64,000 nucleotides of DNA from JANXUC01 sp964619065. GTDB lineage: Bacteria; Acidobacteriota; Terriglobia; Terriglobales; Acidobacteriaceae. The stretch covers positions 1 through 64,000 of the forward strand of contig CAZUCC010000017.1 of NCBI GenBank assembly GCA_964619065.1, read 5' to 3'. The translations under genes and the position numbers were made by a program. Every line of letters starts with the position of its first letter. The first letter of the stretch is position 1. The notes under the pieces are model-generated. The model was not told where the DNA came from, did not search any database, and saw only the letters and a program-made list of their open reading frames with translations. This document shows, piece after piece, positions 8,849 to 17,160 of the stretch.

Positions 8849-9334
8849 TCACTCCCATTTGATTTCCTTGCCATCCGGTCCATATAGGACCACCTTAACT
8901 TTTCGTTTGGTCCCCGAATCCGAGATTTGTTTCCTGATAGCTTTGCAAATGTGCTCGATCACTTCCTTTGTGATGACGCCGAGCACAGCGCCAGCGAGCG
9001 GCGTGTTGATGAATACTTTTACTGTCTCGGTGAAAACCCCCAGCGGGCCGAGAATCCATCCCAGGAGGGATCCCAAGCTTCCGGTACCTCCTCCGAAACC
9101 AACGCCGCCGAAGGGAGGGATAGCGCTGATAGGAAGTCTCAATAAGTCACCACCAACGACATCTTTACCGATGTCCACCTGGACTTGCCCGAGCTCCCGG
9201 CGCGTTACTTCGAGTTGAGCTGGATCGACGTTATATTTGTGTTCCTGAATGTGTGTGCCGTACTCGATGCGAATCGAGACAGTCTGTTGTGGGAGCTGCG
9301 GTTCGAGGTTTTCCATATGGACAGCAATTGTCAT
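8849..9334 (-). CDS. Hypothetical protein with glycine-rich hydrophobic centre
   Basis: I do not recognise this gene with certainty. From the ATG at 9334 it is 161 residues; the open frame runs up to 9472, but the extra part overlaps the end of the next gene and looks non-coding. No clear Shine-Dalgarno precedes 9334; ATG 9316 is an alternative. Residues about 1-60 are soluble, with basic and acidic groups; a glycine-rich hydrophobic stretch (FGGVGFGGGTGSLGSLLGWILGPLG) and a second hydrophobic helix (TPLAGAVLGVITKEVIEHI) follow; the end KVKVVLYGPDGKEIKWE is a beta strand plus turn. A hydrophobic linker followed by a strand with xGPDGKEI recalls effector-associated constant components of conflict systems, but no effector gene is adjacent. 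That comparison is only a suggestion. Confidence 0.55.
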   Translation of the reverse strand: MTIAVHMENLEPQLPQQTVSIRIEYGTHIQEHKYNVDPAQLEVTRRELGQVQVDIGKDVVGGDLLRLPISAIPPFGGVGFGGGTGSLGSLLGWILGPLGVFTETVKVFINTPLAGAVLGVITKEVIEHICKAIRKQISDSGTKRKVKVVLYGPDGKEIKWE

Positions 9335-9429
9335 ATGGAGTGGTTGAGCATCGCAAGGCGAACTAGGTCGATGCCACCGAGCGATGGGCCTCGCCGGATC
9401 CAGCGGTCGATTTGTTCCGATAACAGGAA

Positions 9430-9873
9430 TTACTTTTTTCGAAGGCTGCTGTGACTGGCCACGCAGAGCCATTTCCCGTCCTGGAAGACCCAGGTATCGG
9501 TGAAGCGCCCGTAATGTTCGTAGGGCTTGGCGCCATAAACACCTTTGGTGTGATAGTTGCCGGTCACGACCGCGGCGTTGGCATACATTTCAACTTTAAC
9601 GTCCTCGATGTTCATCAGGCTGGGCTTGAACTTGGGATCGACGAAGTCGGCGAGAAACTTCCCGCGATTGCTGACCTCGCCGTCGAATTCTGTATTCACA
9701 AAGCGGTCGCCGATCATGGCGGCGATGGCCTTGGCGTCGAGGCTCACTTGAGCCTGGTTCCACATCCGCTCCAGCGCAATCAGGGTGTTGCCTTCCGAAG
9801 AGGAGACATTCTTGGGGCTCTGTGCCAAGGCACATACGGCGACGACGATACAACAGAAAATTGGTTTCATCAT
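9430..9873 (-). CDS. Secreted NTF2/SnoaL-like (DUF4440) protein
   Basis: 147 residues. A signal peptide with AVCALAQS ends at about residue 19. The rest fits the DUF4440/NTF2-like cone fold: helix LIALERMWNQAQVSLDAKAIAAMIGDRFVNTEFDG, then the strand series VKVEMYANAAVVTGNYHTKGVYG and GRFTDTWVFQDGKWLCVASHSS. The W-x-F-x-D-G-K-W-x-C-V-A-S-H ending is typical. Members bind small ligands or act as isomerases, and most have no assigned role. GAGGGG lies about 8 bases before the ATG at 9873; a second ATG follows at 9870. It precedes the hypothetical gene at 8849 on the same strand. Confidence 0.8.
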   Translation of the reverse strand: MMKPIFCCIVVAVCALAQSPKNVSSSEGNTLIALERMWNQAQVSLDAKAIAAMIGDRFVNTEFDGEVSNRGKFLADFVDPKFKPSLMNIEDVKVEMYANAAVVTGNYHTKGVYGAKPYEHYGRFTDTWVFQDGKWLCVASHSSLRKK

Positions 9874-10151
9874 GGTTCGGCCCCTCGGCGTGCCGCCCTG
9901 AGCACCGGATGCCGATTCTTGGCCCCAGTCTGCCAGACAATAGCAAGGGGTCGATATGTTGCGCTATTGAAAACATCCTCGAAATATTACGAATGTCACC
10001 GTGGCGTGGCCGCGGTTCCAATTTTAGATTGGCTGTCTCTTGATAATCTTTTTACATACTCATGACAACCCTTGTCCCGCTTCCGGGCTATAAAGCGGGG
10101 GTCAGCTGCCGCTAGATCCGTCTTTCCGGGCAGCTCACGAGGAGGTTAGCC

Positions 10152-11402
10152 ATGAAAGGAATGTTCTTGTTTGCGCTTGTTGCAGCGCTGCTCGCAGGCT
10201 CAGCGGTTGGAGCCGGCGCGCAGCCCGTTGTCGCTTTTACCTTCGTCTGCAACGGTAGCCCATCCTTGGGCGTGGGGCTTTGCCCCAACGGTGCGGTACC
10301 TACTTCCCTGATTCAGGGATCCGACAGCAATTTTTATGGCACTGCGATGGTTTCGGCGCTAGGGGAAGTGGGCAACGCCGCCGGCACAGTGTTTTCCTTA
10401 ACACCCGCCGGCAAGTTTACCCTGCTTCACACATTCCTTCCGGACGCGCATAAGAATTTCTCGAACGGCGCGAGCCCAACCTCGCTCATCGAAGGCAGGG
10501 ACGGCAATCTCTACGGCTTAACCAGTGCGGGTGGGAACGGAGCTGACACAACATTTCCCGGCTATGGAATCGTGTTCCGAATCAGCAAGACTGGAGCCAA
10601 CTTCCGCGTGATTCACCGGTTTTGCTCCACGGCGACTTGCAGCGATGGAGTTGCCCTTGGTAGCCAGTTAGTGGCGGGGAAGGACGGTAATATCTATGGC
10701 GTAACCTTGCAGGGAGGAACGGGCAGCGGTTGCGGTCAACCCGCCTGCGGAACAGTCTTTCGCGTCCAGCCGTCCTCGGGGACGTACCAGGTTGCTGCCA
10801 ACTTCAATTTTTCAACCGACGGCGAGTTTCCACAAGGCTTGGCCCTAGCTCCCGACGGCACTTTCTACGGCAGCTCCAGTGAGGGAGGGAAACTGTTTCA
10901 CTTCATCCCGGCCACAGGAGCTTTGCAGACGGCAGCGATGCCTTTCCCTTTGCCGAAGGGGTGTCCTGGGTTTGCCTGCTTCGCGGCGGGTGTGTTCGCG
11001 ATCGGCTCGAACGGTAATGTCTATGGGTACTACACCGTGTACGATTCGCCCGACACCGGAATCTTTGAAGTTCAACCGGATGGCAGCAATCTGAAGTTTT
11101 TCCCGCCATCAGGGAGCGGCGCGAATTTACTGCAGGCCAGCGATGGAAACCTTTGGATTCCCGACTACGCGAGCAGCATTTCCGGAGACATCGTTGCGCT
11201 TTCGTCCTTGAATGGCACGGTGGTCAAGAAGCTAACTCCTTTTGGTCCGTCGGCGGCGGCTGGTGCTGTTCCAAGCTGGCTCATCCAGGCGAAAGATGGA
11301 ACGCTGTGGGGAACAACCAGCCAAGGCGGTAAGGTCTCCACCAAGAATCAAATTGGCGGTGGAACGATCTACAGCCTGAAACTGGGCTTGCCGCCAAACT
11401 AG
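10152..11402 (+). CDS. Secreted GloVer-repeat (choice-of-anchor tandem repeat) protein
   Basis: 416 residues; start fixed by AGGAGG nine bases before the ATG. A signal peptide (about 1-23, ending GAGAQP) precedes a series of repeats of about 40-60 residues in which LIQGSDSNFYGTA, LIEGRDGNLYGLTSAGG, LVAGKDGNIYGVTLQGG and LIQAKDGTLWGTTSQGG alternate with GTVFSLTPAGKFTLLHTF-type strands. This pattern is the GloVer family (TIGR03803), a propeller-like repeat of unknown function that is abundant in Acidobacteriota. Cys pairs (CSTATCSDG, CGQPACG) suggest oxidation outside the cytoplasm. An inverted repeat CCCGCTT/AAGCGGG (10076-10082, 10093-10099) flanks a TATAAA in the upstream region and may be regulatory. 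Confidence 0.85.
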   Translation: MKGMFLFALVAALLAGSAVGAGAQPVVAFTFVCNGSPSLGVGLCPNGAVPTSLIQGSDSNFYGTAMVSALGEVGNAAGTVFSLTPAGKFTLLHTFLPDAHKNFSNGASPTSLIEGRDGNLYGLTSAGGNGADTTFPGYGIVFRISKTGANFRVIHRFCSTATCSDGVALGSQLVAGKDGNIYGVTLQGGTGSGCGQPACGTVFRVQPSSGTYQVAANFNFSTDGEFPQGLALAPDGTFYGSSSEGGKLFHFIPATGALQTAAMPFPLPKGCPGFACFAAGVFAIGSNGNVYGYYTVYDSPDTGIFEVQPDGSNLKFFPPSGSGANLLQASDGNLWIPDYASSISGDIVALSSLNGTVVKKLTPFGPSAAAGAVPSWLIQAKDGTLWGTTSQGGKVSTKNQIGGGTIYSLKLGLPPN

Positions 11403-11429
11403 GAAGCCGTTCGGCGGAGGTCGATTGCA

Positions 11430-11464
11430 GATCCCTTCCCCGTGCGGGTGGCGGGGAAGGGGTC
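11430..11464. terminator. Hairpin between convergent genes
   Basis: GATCCCTTCCCC (11430-11441) pairs with GGGGAAGGGGTC (11453-11464), 12 pairs with one wobble and an 11-base loop. It sits between the ends of the GloVer gene and the convergent metalloprotease-like gene. No U-tract follows on either strand. Confidence 0.55.
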
Positions 11465-11549
11465 CACAATGCAATGTGCGGTTACCGCTGTCAGTCTCCG
11501 ATTGGAAAAGTGCTTCAACATCGGACGTAAGTCCCCTTGCCATCCGAAA

Positions 11550-12770
11550 TCACAGGCAGAAGTAATCAATAGTCTGGATCTCCGCACCCATTCTGGGCTT
11601 GCATTGTGTTCCCGCCGGACACGATCTAACCTGACCGTGGTATTTGTCGCCGCAGATATCCCCGGCGCTCACCGCGCCACCCGAATAGAGTGTATTGATG
11701 GTGACGGTGGCTTTCCCCGGCACGATGTCATCCACATTGATGCTCAAGTAGTTGGCCACGTCCGTGAACATCTCACCCTTGCTCCAGGTTATGCTCCCGT
11801 CCTGCCGCACGACGAGGTAGGTAATGTTATTGTTGCGCAATTCGCGGATGACCACTCCGCTCGACCCAATTCCTCGGTCAAATCCTGTCGGTTCGCGGTA
11901 CTCCACTAGGTACGATCCCCTGGTGGGGACCTCCACCGTCGCTAGAAGAGATCCCGGTTTGCTCGGGTCGCCAAGCGGTGCAAGGGAGACTGTTGATAAT
12001 CCGTAGCCCGCAGACATCGAGCGCCCGGCCGGAAACCACTTCAGGTTTCCCCGGTACGCCGCTTGCAGTTCGGGACCCTGCCCGCCATAGCTGGTTGTCT
12101 GGAACATGCGGACACACGTCAGATAGCTCATCATGTCCAGGCAATCGCCGTACTCAGCATCGCCGCCATGGGCCCATACGTGATCGGAGGAAGTATCGGG
12201 CCCGGTACGCCAAGAATGGTTCACCTGGCCGTACGTGTGGATCATCTCATGCTCGTAAAAGGAAATATCTGGTTCCCCATTCGAAACCACATGCTTTTCA
12301 CCAGTGTCCCCGGAGTCTACCGGTATGTTAATGATCGTAAGCACGCCTGCGTACTTGCTGACATCGACTGTAAAGCCTTGGACTGCCATCCCTCCGAGTG
12401 AGGAGGCAATGCAGTCCCGAGCAGTCTGCGCACGCGTGACAGGCTTGGAATTGTTGCGCGCGTTCGGCCCAATCGTGGCACTATCGACAGACATTGGAAA
12501 CCATCCGTAGACCTCGGTCCCAGACACGTCGATAGTGTGGTTGCTGGTCAGGTCGAAGTAGTCGAACAACAAATCGCGTTGATTCTTGTCGAAAAGCGTT
12601 AGGTAGTAACTCGTGGGGTGAGGCTCCTGCGGCGCATCCGACGCCTTGCACAAAAGAACGAGCCAACTACCCGGCGGTGGCGCCGGCTTGGTATTGACGT
12701 TTTGGCAATTGAAAGCGGGCAAGAGCAAGCATACCGCTGCCACTAACAGAACCCATGCATAGGATCGCAT
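11550..12770 (-). CDS. Secreted metzincin-like protein with a shifted third zinc ligand
   Basis: 406 residues from the ATG at 12770, with GAGGAG seven bases upstream (a GTG at 12773 is less likely). A hydrophobic N-terminus of about 22 residues is followed by Cys, but AFNC is a poor lipobox, so a Sec signal is more likely. The motif YEHEMIHTYGQVNHSW gives HExxH at about 174-178 with Gly at 181; the third ligand position of HExxHxxGxxH is Asn, and a His follows one residue later. DCLDMMSYLTC at about 210-219 fits a Met-turn. Several Cys residues, including the CGDKYHGQVRSCPAGTQC end, suggest disulfides. It is likely a metallopeptidase of a diverged family. A similar protease lies at 2197-4410, but the two do not look like close relatives. 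Confidence 0.65.
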   Translation of the reverse strand: MRSYAWVLLVAAVCLLLPAFNCQNVNTKPAPPPGSWLVLLCKASDAPQEPHPTSYYLTLFDKNQRDLLFDYFDLTSNHTIDVSGTEVYGWFPMSVDSATIGPNARNNSKPVTRAQTARDCIASSLGGMAVQGFTVDVSKYAGVLTIINIPVDSGDTGEKHVVSNGEPDISFYEHEMIHTYGQVNHSWRTGPDTSSDHVWAHGGDAEYGDCLDMMSYLTCVRMFQTTSYGGQGPELQAAYRGNLKWFPAGRSMSAGYGLSTVSLAPLGDPSKPGSLLATVEVPTRGSYLVEYREPTGFDRGIGSSGVVIRELRNNNITYLVVRQDGSITWSKGEMFTDVANYLSINVDDIVPGKATVTINTLYSGGAVSAGDICGDKYHGQVRSCPAGTQCKPRMGAEIQTIDYFCL

Positions 12771-12914
12771 CACATTGCTCCTCTTCGCGTATTTGGCTCC
12801 AAAAATGGCCCAGAACTGCTTCTCAATACACTATGGTGACGGCTCCATCAAGCACGTTACAAAATTAGATTACGCCGTGGAGGCGTGAACGTCCCTCGAG
12901 CGCGTGGACTCCTC

Positions 12915-12937
12915 GAGAGGGCGGGGCACCGCCTCTC
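12915..12937 (-). terminator. Terminator-like hairpin after the M20 peptidase gene
   Basis: GAGAGGGCGG (12915-12924) and CCGCCTCTC (12929-12937) pair with one bulge and a 4-base loop, right after the stop of the minus-strand gene ending at 12941. There is no clear U-tract. Confidence 0.4.
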
Positions 12938-12940
12938 TCT

Positions 12941-14314
12941 CTACTCCGCCACAATCTCAAACAACCGCACAATCGACTCAATCCCCCGGTAAAAGTTCGG
13001 AATATGGAATTTTTCGTTGGGGGCGTGGAGGTTGTCGTCGGGGAGGCCGAAGCCCATCATAAGCGTGGGGAGTTTGAGGACGTTTTGGAAATCTCCAACG
13101 ATGGGGATGGAGCCGCCGCTGCGGATGAAGACTGTATCTTTCTTGAAAATCTCGTGCATGGCTGCGGTGGCGGCCTTCACATATTTGTTATCGGTGCCGA
13201 CGACGCAGGCCGCGCCTTTGCTGTGAATCTTGATCTTCACATCCACGCCCTTGGGCGTCAGCCTCTGCACAAACCTGGTGTATTTGCGGACGATGTCGTC
13301 GGGGTCCATGTTGGGGACCAGACGCATGGAAACCTTGGCGGAGGCTTTGGCGGGGATGACCGTCTTTGCGCCGGGAGCGGTGAAGCCTCCGGGCATGCCG
13401 TGGACTTCGAGCGTGGGTCTCGCCCAGGTGCGGTAGAGGACGCCGTAGCCGGGCTCGCCTGTTAAGACTTTGGAACCGACTTCGGTCTTGCGGTAGTGCT
13501 CCTCTTTGAAAGGCAGCTTTTTCCAGGTGGCGAGTTCGGCCTTGCTTGGAGCCTTGACGTGCTGGTAGAAGCCGGGGATGAGGATTTTTCCTTTGGCGTC
13601 CTTGAGCTGGCTGATGATTTCAATGAGAGCGAAGAGCGGGTTGGGAGCGACGCCTCCATACATGCCGGAGTGGAGATCGGTCATCGCGCCCGAGCACTCG
13701 AGTTCGGTGTAGACGAGGCCACGCAAGCCGACGCAGAGCGTGGGGAGATTGGGGGCGAAGAGTTCGGTATCGCTGACCAGAGCGAAATCGGCTTTGAGCT
13801 TTTTGCCTTGTTTGCGAATGTAGGCGGCGATGGATTCGCCTCCCACTTCTTCTTCGCCTTCGATGATGACCTTCACGTTGATGGGCAGCTTGCCGCCATG
13901 CCCCTGCATGAGGGATTCGAAAGCCTTGAGCTGCATCCAGAGCTGGCCTTTATCGTCGACGGCGCCGCGAGCGTAGACGTTGCCGTTGCGCTCGGCGGGC
14001 TCGAAGGGGGGGGATATCCACTCGTCGAGCGGATCGGGCGGCTGGACATCATAATGTGCGTAGCAGAGAGCTGTGGGCTTGCCGGCGGCGTGGAGCCAGT
14101 CGGCGTAAATCAGAGGATGCCCCGGAGTCGGAATGATCTCAACGTTCTCGAACCCGATACGGCGCAAGTCTGCGGCTACGAATTCGGCTGCGCGATGGAC
14201 GTCCGCTTTGTGGTCGTCGAGGGTGCTGATGCTGGGGATGCGGAGCAAGTCCTTGAGTTCGTTGAGGAAGCGGGGCTGATTTTGCTTGGCGTAGTCGACG
14301 GCAGCGGAAGCCAT
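12941..14314 (-). CDS. M20 family metallopeptidase (dipeptidase)
   Basis: 457 residues from the ATG at 14314, which has GAGGG five bases upstream; an ATG at 14350 has no such site. This is a cytoplasmic two-zinc exopeptidase of the M20 family (carnosinase/Xaa-dipeptidase branch). CYAHYDVQPP gives His87 and Asp89, ARGAVDDKGQ gives Asp120, and IEGEEEVGGES gives the catalytic and ligand Glu pair at about 154-155; FIRSGGSIPIVGDF and the C-terminal DNLHAPNEKF, which provides the last His, are also present. A lid/dimerisation domain occupies the middle (about 195-320). All key residues are intact and the length is normal. Role: cleavage of dipeptides for amino-acid recycling. Confidence 0.93.
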   Translation of the reverse strand: MASAAVDYAKQNQPRFLNELKDLLRIPSISTLDDHKADVHRAAEFVAADLRRIGFENVEIIPTPGHPLIYADWLHAAGKPTALCYAHYDVQPPDPLDEWISPPFEPAERNGNVYARGAVDDKGQLWMQLKAFESLMQGHGGKLPINVKVIIEGEEEVGGESIAAYIRKQGKKLKADFALVSDTELFAPNLPTLCVGLRGLVYTELECSGAMTDLHSGMYGGVAPNPLFALIEIISQLKDAKGKILIPGFYQHVKAPSKAELATWKKLPFKEEHYRKTEVGSKVLTGEPGYGVLYRTWARPTLEVHGMPGGFTAPGAKTVIPAKASAKVSMRLVPNMDPDDIVRKYTRFVQRLTPKGVDVKIKIHSKGAACVVGTDNKYVKAATAAMHEIFKKDTVFIRSGGSIPIVGDFQNVLKLPTLMMGFGLPDDNLHAPNEKFHIPNFYRGIESIVRLFEIVAE

Positions 14315-14388
14315 AAGACCCTCGAGGAAATGTTTTGAGTGCGAGGACATTTTAGATCAGGGCGGGGAAGCGGGTCCATGTGGCAAGG

Positions 14389-14416
14389 GATTGCAGATTG
14401 TAGATTTCAAATTGCA
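14389..14416. repeat. Four tandem GATTGCA-type heptamers
   Basis: GATTGCA, GATTGTA, GATTTCA and AATTGCA follow each other without gaps, just upstream of the M20 gene start and the tRNA. The same unit in tandem occurs at 48043-48068. Confidence 0.7.
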
Positions 14417-14476
14417 GAGTGGGAAAAGCTATGAGAATGAAGTGCTACAATAACGTTCGTCTTGCTGGCGGAATGA

Positions 14477-14551
14477 GCGGGAGTAGCTCAATGGTAGAGT
14501 AGCGGCTTCCCAAGCCGTTGGTTGCGGGTTCGATCCCCGTCTCCCGCTCCA
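14477..14551 (+). tRNA. tRNA-Gly (anticodon CCC)
   Basis: All arms fold: acceptor GCGGGAG pairs with CTCCCGC; D stem GCTC/GAGT; anticodon stem GCGGC/GCCGT with loop TTCCCAA, anticodon CCC; T stem GCGGG/CCCGT with loop TTCGATC. The discriminator T and a genome-encoded CCA complete 75 bases. TACAAT at 14446-14451 could be its -10 element. Confidence 0.97.
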
Positions 14552-14773
14552 TGATTTCCGAGAGCTTCTTGGTCCGCCTTCCAGCGTTTATTTCCTTCCT
14601 TGAATAAAGACGAGTTCGCAGAGTGGTGTGTCTGTGCGGACACGGTCGTGTCGGGTTGTCCACGTTTCCTGTCCTTTGTCCCGCATTAACCTGCTTATTT
14701 TCATTGAGTTATCTCCCGGTGCGTGAAGTGCCATCTCTAGGGAGCAGGCACATCAAAGGACGAGGTCAGGACA

Positions 14774-15499
14774 ATGAACCGGATCGATGAAGGTGGAGTG
14801 GGGCGCCGGATGATGCTGGCGAGCGGGGTGGCAGTGGTGATCTTGGCCACGGCTGCGATTGCTCATGACGAGCTTGTGCGCAGCGCTTCCTCGTCCGTGA
14901 TTACGCCGCGCGTTTGGACGATTGCCGTTCCAGCGGAAGCTTTTCAGAAAAGCGCTACGCCGCGGAGTGTTGCCCCGAAGGCCAGTGTTCCAAAACGTGT
15001 TGTTTCGTCGAAGAGCGTGCGCCGCATTGTGGTGAGCATTCCGGACCGGAAGTTGGCCCTGGTCGAAGACGGGCGCGTGGTGAAGATCTATGTCGTCGCT
15101 GTAGGCGCGAAGGTCAGTCCGAGTCCGACGGGCGCGTTCAGGATTGTGACCCGCATACCCCGGGCTACGTATTACCACGAGGCGGTCATGATTCCGGCAG
15201 GGGAAGCCAGCCCGATTGGCACGCGATGGATTGGGTTAAACCGGTCTGGGTACGGGATTCATGGGACGAACTCGCCGCGTTCGATTGGTAAAGCGGCATC
15301 GCATGGATGCATTCGGATGAGGAATCGCGATGCGGAGGAGTTTTTCGAGTTGATTCGGGTGGGGGATGAGGTGGAGATTCGCGGGGAGCGGGATGAAGAG
15401 ATGGCGGAGCTGTTTGGAACAGCTGGTGACAAAGAAATCGGCGATGCGGCAACAACGTTAGCACAAGCGCAAGTTTCAATCATAAATAACGGGCAGTAA
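14774..15499 (+). CDS. L,D-transpeptidase (YkuD domain)
   Basis: 241 residues. An N-terminal signal or anchor (about 12-30, VAVVILATAAIAH) places it in the periplasm. The YkuD domain runs from about residue 84 (RRIVVSIPDRKLALVEDGRVV) to 208. GYGIHGTNSPRSIGKAASHG carries His163 and the SHGC motif with the catalytic Cys179, followed by IRMRN. These enzymes form 3-3 cross-links in peptidoglycan or attach proteins to it, by way of a Cys acyl-enzyme. The last ~30 residues are an extension of unknown role. GAGG lies about 10 bases before the ATG. A small membrane-protein gene follows after 38 bases. Confidence 0.92.
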   Translation: MNRIDEGGVGRRMMLASGVAVVILATAAIAHDELVRSASSSVITPRVWTIAVPAEAFQKSATPRSVAPKASVPKRVVSSKSVRRIVVSIPDRKLALVEDGRVVKIYVVAVGAKVSPSPTGAFRIVTRIPRATYYHEAVMIPAGEASPIGTRWIGLNRSGYGIHGTNSPRSIGKAASHGCIRMRNRDAEEFFELIRVGDEVEIRGERDEEMAELFGTAGDKEIGDAATTLAQAQVSIINNGQ

Positions 15500-15537
15500 C
15501 TCGTTGCCCGATGGAATCCAATTCTTGGAGGTGGTAC

Positions 15538-15729
15538 GTGGAAGCACTATTAAAGGTCGTGGTGGTATTGGGAGGGTTGGTCTTCTCATTTGCGGTGGCT
15601 CTGCTGATTGAAGAACTGATATTTGGACAGGTGTTCCGCATGGTGTTTGGCGGGAAGCCCGTTGTGGCGGACAAAGGAAAGGCTGTGCCGGTACAGGCCA
15701 AAGTGGCTCGTTCCGTAAACGCAAATTGA
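15538..15729 (+). CDS. Small membrane protein of unknown function
   Basis: I chose the GTG at 15538 because TTGGAGGTGGTAC stands right before it; the ATG at 15511 has no ribosome site. The product is 63 residues: one long hydrophobic helix (about 4-25, LLKVVVVLGGLVFSFAVALLI), an acidic-amphipathic turn (EELIFGQVFRMVF) and a basic tail (KPVVADKGKAVPVQAKVARS). I do not recognise a family. It follows the L,D-transpeptidase gene on the same strand and may be cotranscribed with it. Confidence 0.6.
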   Translation: MEALLKVVVVLGGLVFSFAVALLIEELIFGQVFRMVFGGKPVVADKGKAVPVQAKVARSVNAN

Positions 15730-15783
15730 GTGGGAGATGCGGGAAGTTCGCGGACAGAGTGGCCGTGTCTCACAGGCAAAAAC

Positions 15784-15810
15784 GGCGGGCAAGAATGCCA
15801 GCCCTAAACG
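15784..15810. repeat. Dispersed palindromic element, degenerate copy
   Basis: GGCGGGCAAGAATGCCAGCC plus CTAAACG. It matches the perfect copy at 31940-31964 at most positions. Confidence 0.6.
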
Positions 15811-15862
15811 TGCATCGGTGGCTCAAAGCTTGTCGGAATGACCCTGGCTTGATGTTGTAAGA

Positions 15863-15915
15863 GGAAGCTCGTGCGGGGATTCGATGAGTGGAGCTTCCAA
15901 ATCACAGGATATAAT
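15863..15915 (+). promoter_or_regulatory. Candidate promoter with inverted repeat for the sensor operon
   Basis: A perfect -10 box TATAAT at 15910-15915 lies 15 bases before the start codon at 15931. Just upstream is an inverted repeat GGAAGCTC (15863-15870) / GAGCTTCC (15891-15898) whose right arm covers the place of the -35 box, where no good -35 sequence is seen. This could be an operator for a repressor or activator. Confidence 0.45.
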
Positions 15916-15930
15916 CCAGGCACTTAAACC

Positions 15931-17160
15931 ATGTCTTCTTATTGTTCGGACCGCTCTGCGAGAGCCACTCGACGGGTCGTTTTTCTGCTCACGCTTGTTT
16001 TTTGGTTCCCTGTGGCCGCGCCGGCCGCGTCGCCATGGAGCGAGCTTTCCAGAGAGCTTGCGCGGAAGATTTCCGAGGCGACAGGTCCAGGTGTTGTGGC
16101 GGTTGAAGTCACCAATCGGTCATCGTTGAGCAACGCTGACGTGTTGTCGGTGCGAACGGCTTTGATGGCCGAGTTGGCGAGCAGCGGAGTTCATGTCGTG
16201 CCCAGCGAGCCGGCAGCAGCAACCGTCAATGTGACTCTTTCGGAGAATGTTCGTGAATATGTTTGGGTGGCGGAAATCCGGCAGAGTACGAATGAGAAAA
16301 CGGTAGCGATGGTGGCCGTGCCGCGAACGGAGACGACTTCGGCGCAGCCTGTGGCAGCCGGAGTCGTATTGCGAAAGCAGCTTTTGTGGAGCCAGGAAGA
16401 CGCGATTCTGGATGTGGCCATGCTGGACCCGTCGCATATGGCCGTGCTGGATGGCAACAAGGCGACTCTCTTCCATATGGAAAAGGGGCATTGGCAGCGC
16501 GATCAAGAGTTGCCTGTGCAACATTCGCAGCCCTGGCCAAGGGATTTGCGCGGACGGCTGGCCCCGAGCAAGGATCATTTGTTGGATGTTTATCTGCCTG
16601 GCGTTTTTTGCTCGAGCACGCAGCACGCGCAACTAGCTCTGGACTGCGTATCTCGGGAAGAGCCGTGGCCGCTGGATTCGGTTGGCTCAGGATTGCGGGC
16701 GGCGTTCGACGCGAAGCGAAATTATTTCACGGGCGCGATCACACCGAGCCTGGAAAAATTTGCCGCCGTTCCACCATTTTATTCCGCTGTTTCCTTGCCG
16801 CGCGAGAAGTACACGCTGTGGGTGTTCACGGGAGTTGACGGTTTGATTCATGCCGTAGATGGAATGACGGATCAGGCGTGGCGGGGAGTGGCATGGGGCA
16901 GTGATGTGGCTCCGGTGCATACGGGATGCGGTAGCGGGTGGCAGGTAGTGGCCAGCGGAAAAACTGATGCGGAGAACGATGAAATTCGGGTGTATGACGT
17001 GCCCGATCGCGAGCCCGTCGTGGCGAGTGCGCCACTGAGTGTGCCGGGAAGAGTGACCGCGCTCTGGAACAGTTCGAACGCACAGGCAGTGGTGGTGATT
17101 CACAATGAGGAGGCGAGTCGGTATGAAGCGTATCGCGTGCTGTTTACTTGCGGCGATTAG
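15931..17160 (+). CDS. Secreted protein of unknown function, first gene of a sensor operon
   Basis: I do not recognise a family. The 409-residue product has a signal peptide (about 12-33, VVFLLTLVFWFPVAAPAAS). Residues about 38-135 form an alpha/beta domain (VVAVEVTNRSSLSNADVLSVRTALMAELASSGVHVV) that resembles the periplasmic domains that compute on redundant LPS or lipoprotein subunits; this is only an impression. The rest is strand-rich with short repeats of the type LDVAMLDPSHMAVLDGNKATLFHMEKGHW, as in a beta-propeller. No Shine-Dalgarno precedes the ATG and the leader would be very short. The stop overlaps the next gene by 38 bases, so translation is coupled; it likely works with the solute-binding protein and kinase downstream. 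Confidence 0.75.
   Translation: MSSYCSDRSARATRRVVFLLTLVFWFPVAAPAASPWSELSRELARKISEATGPGVVAVEVTNRSSLSNADVLSVRTALMAELASSGVHVVPSEPAAATVNVTLSENVREYVWVAEIRQSTNEKTVAMVAVPRTETTSAQPVAAGVVLRKQLLWSQEDAILDVAMLDPSHMAVLDGNKATLFHMEKGHWQRDQELPVQHSQPWPRDLRGRLAPSKDHLLDVYLPGVFCSSTQHAQLALDCVSREEPWPLDSVGSGLRAAFDAKRNYFTGAITPSLEKFAAVPPFYSAVSLPREKYTLWVFTGVDGLIHAVDGMTDQAWRGVAWGSDVAPVHTGCGSGWQVVASGKTDAENDEIRVYDVPDREPVVASAPLSVPGRVTALWNSSNAQAVVVIHNEEASRYEAYRVLFTCGD

Noticed and set aside
13496..14338. Long plus-strand open frame of 280 codons
   Set aside because: Antisense shadow of the M20 peptidase gene, whose catalytic motifs are complete on the minus strand.
14445..14663. Minus-strand open frame of 72 codons with ERETGIEPATNGLGSRYSTI
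   Set aside because: It is the complement of tRNA-Gly. This reading is a known spurious protein in databases.
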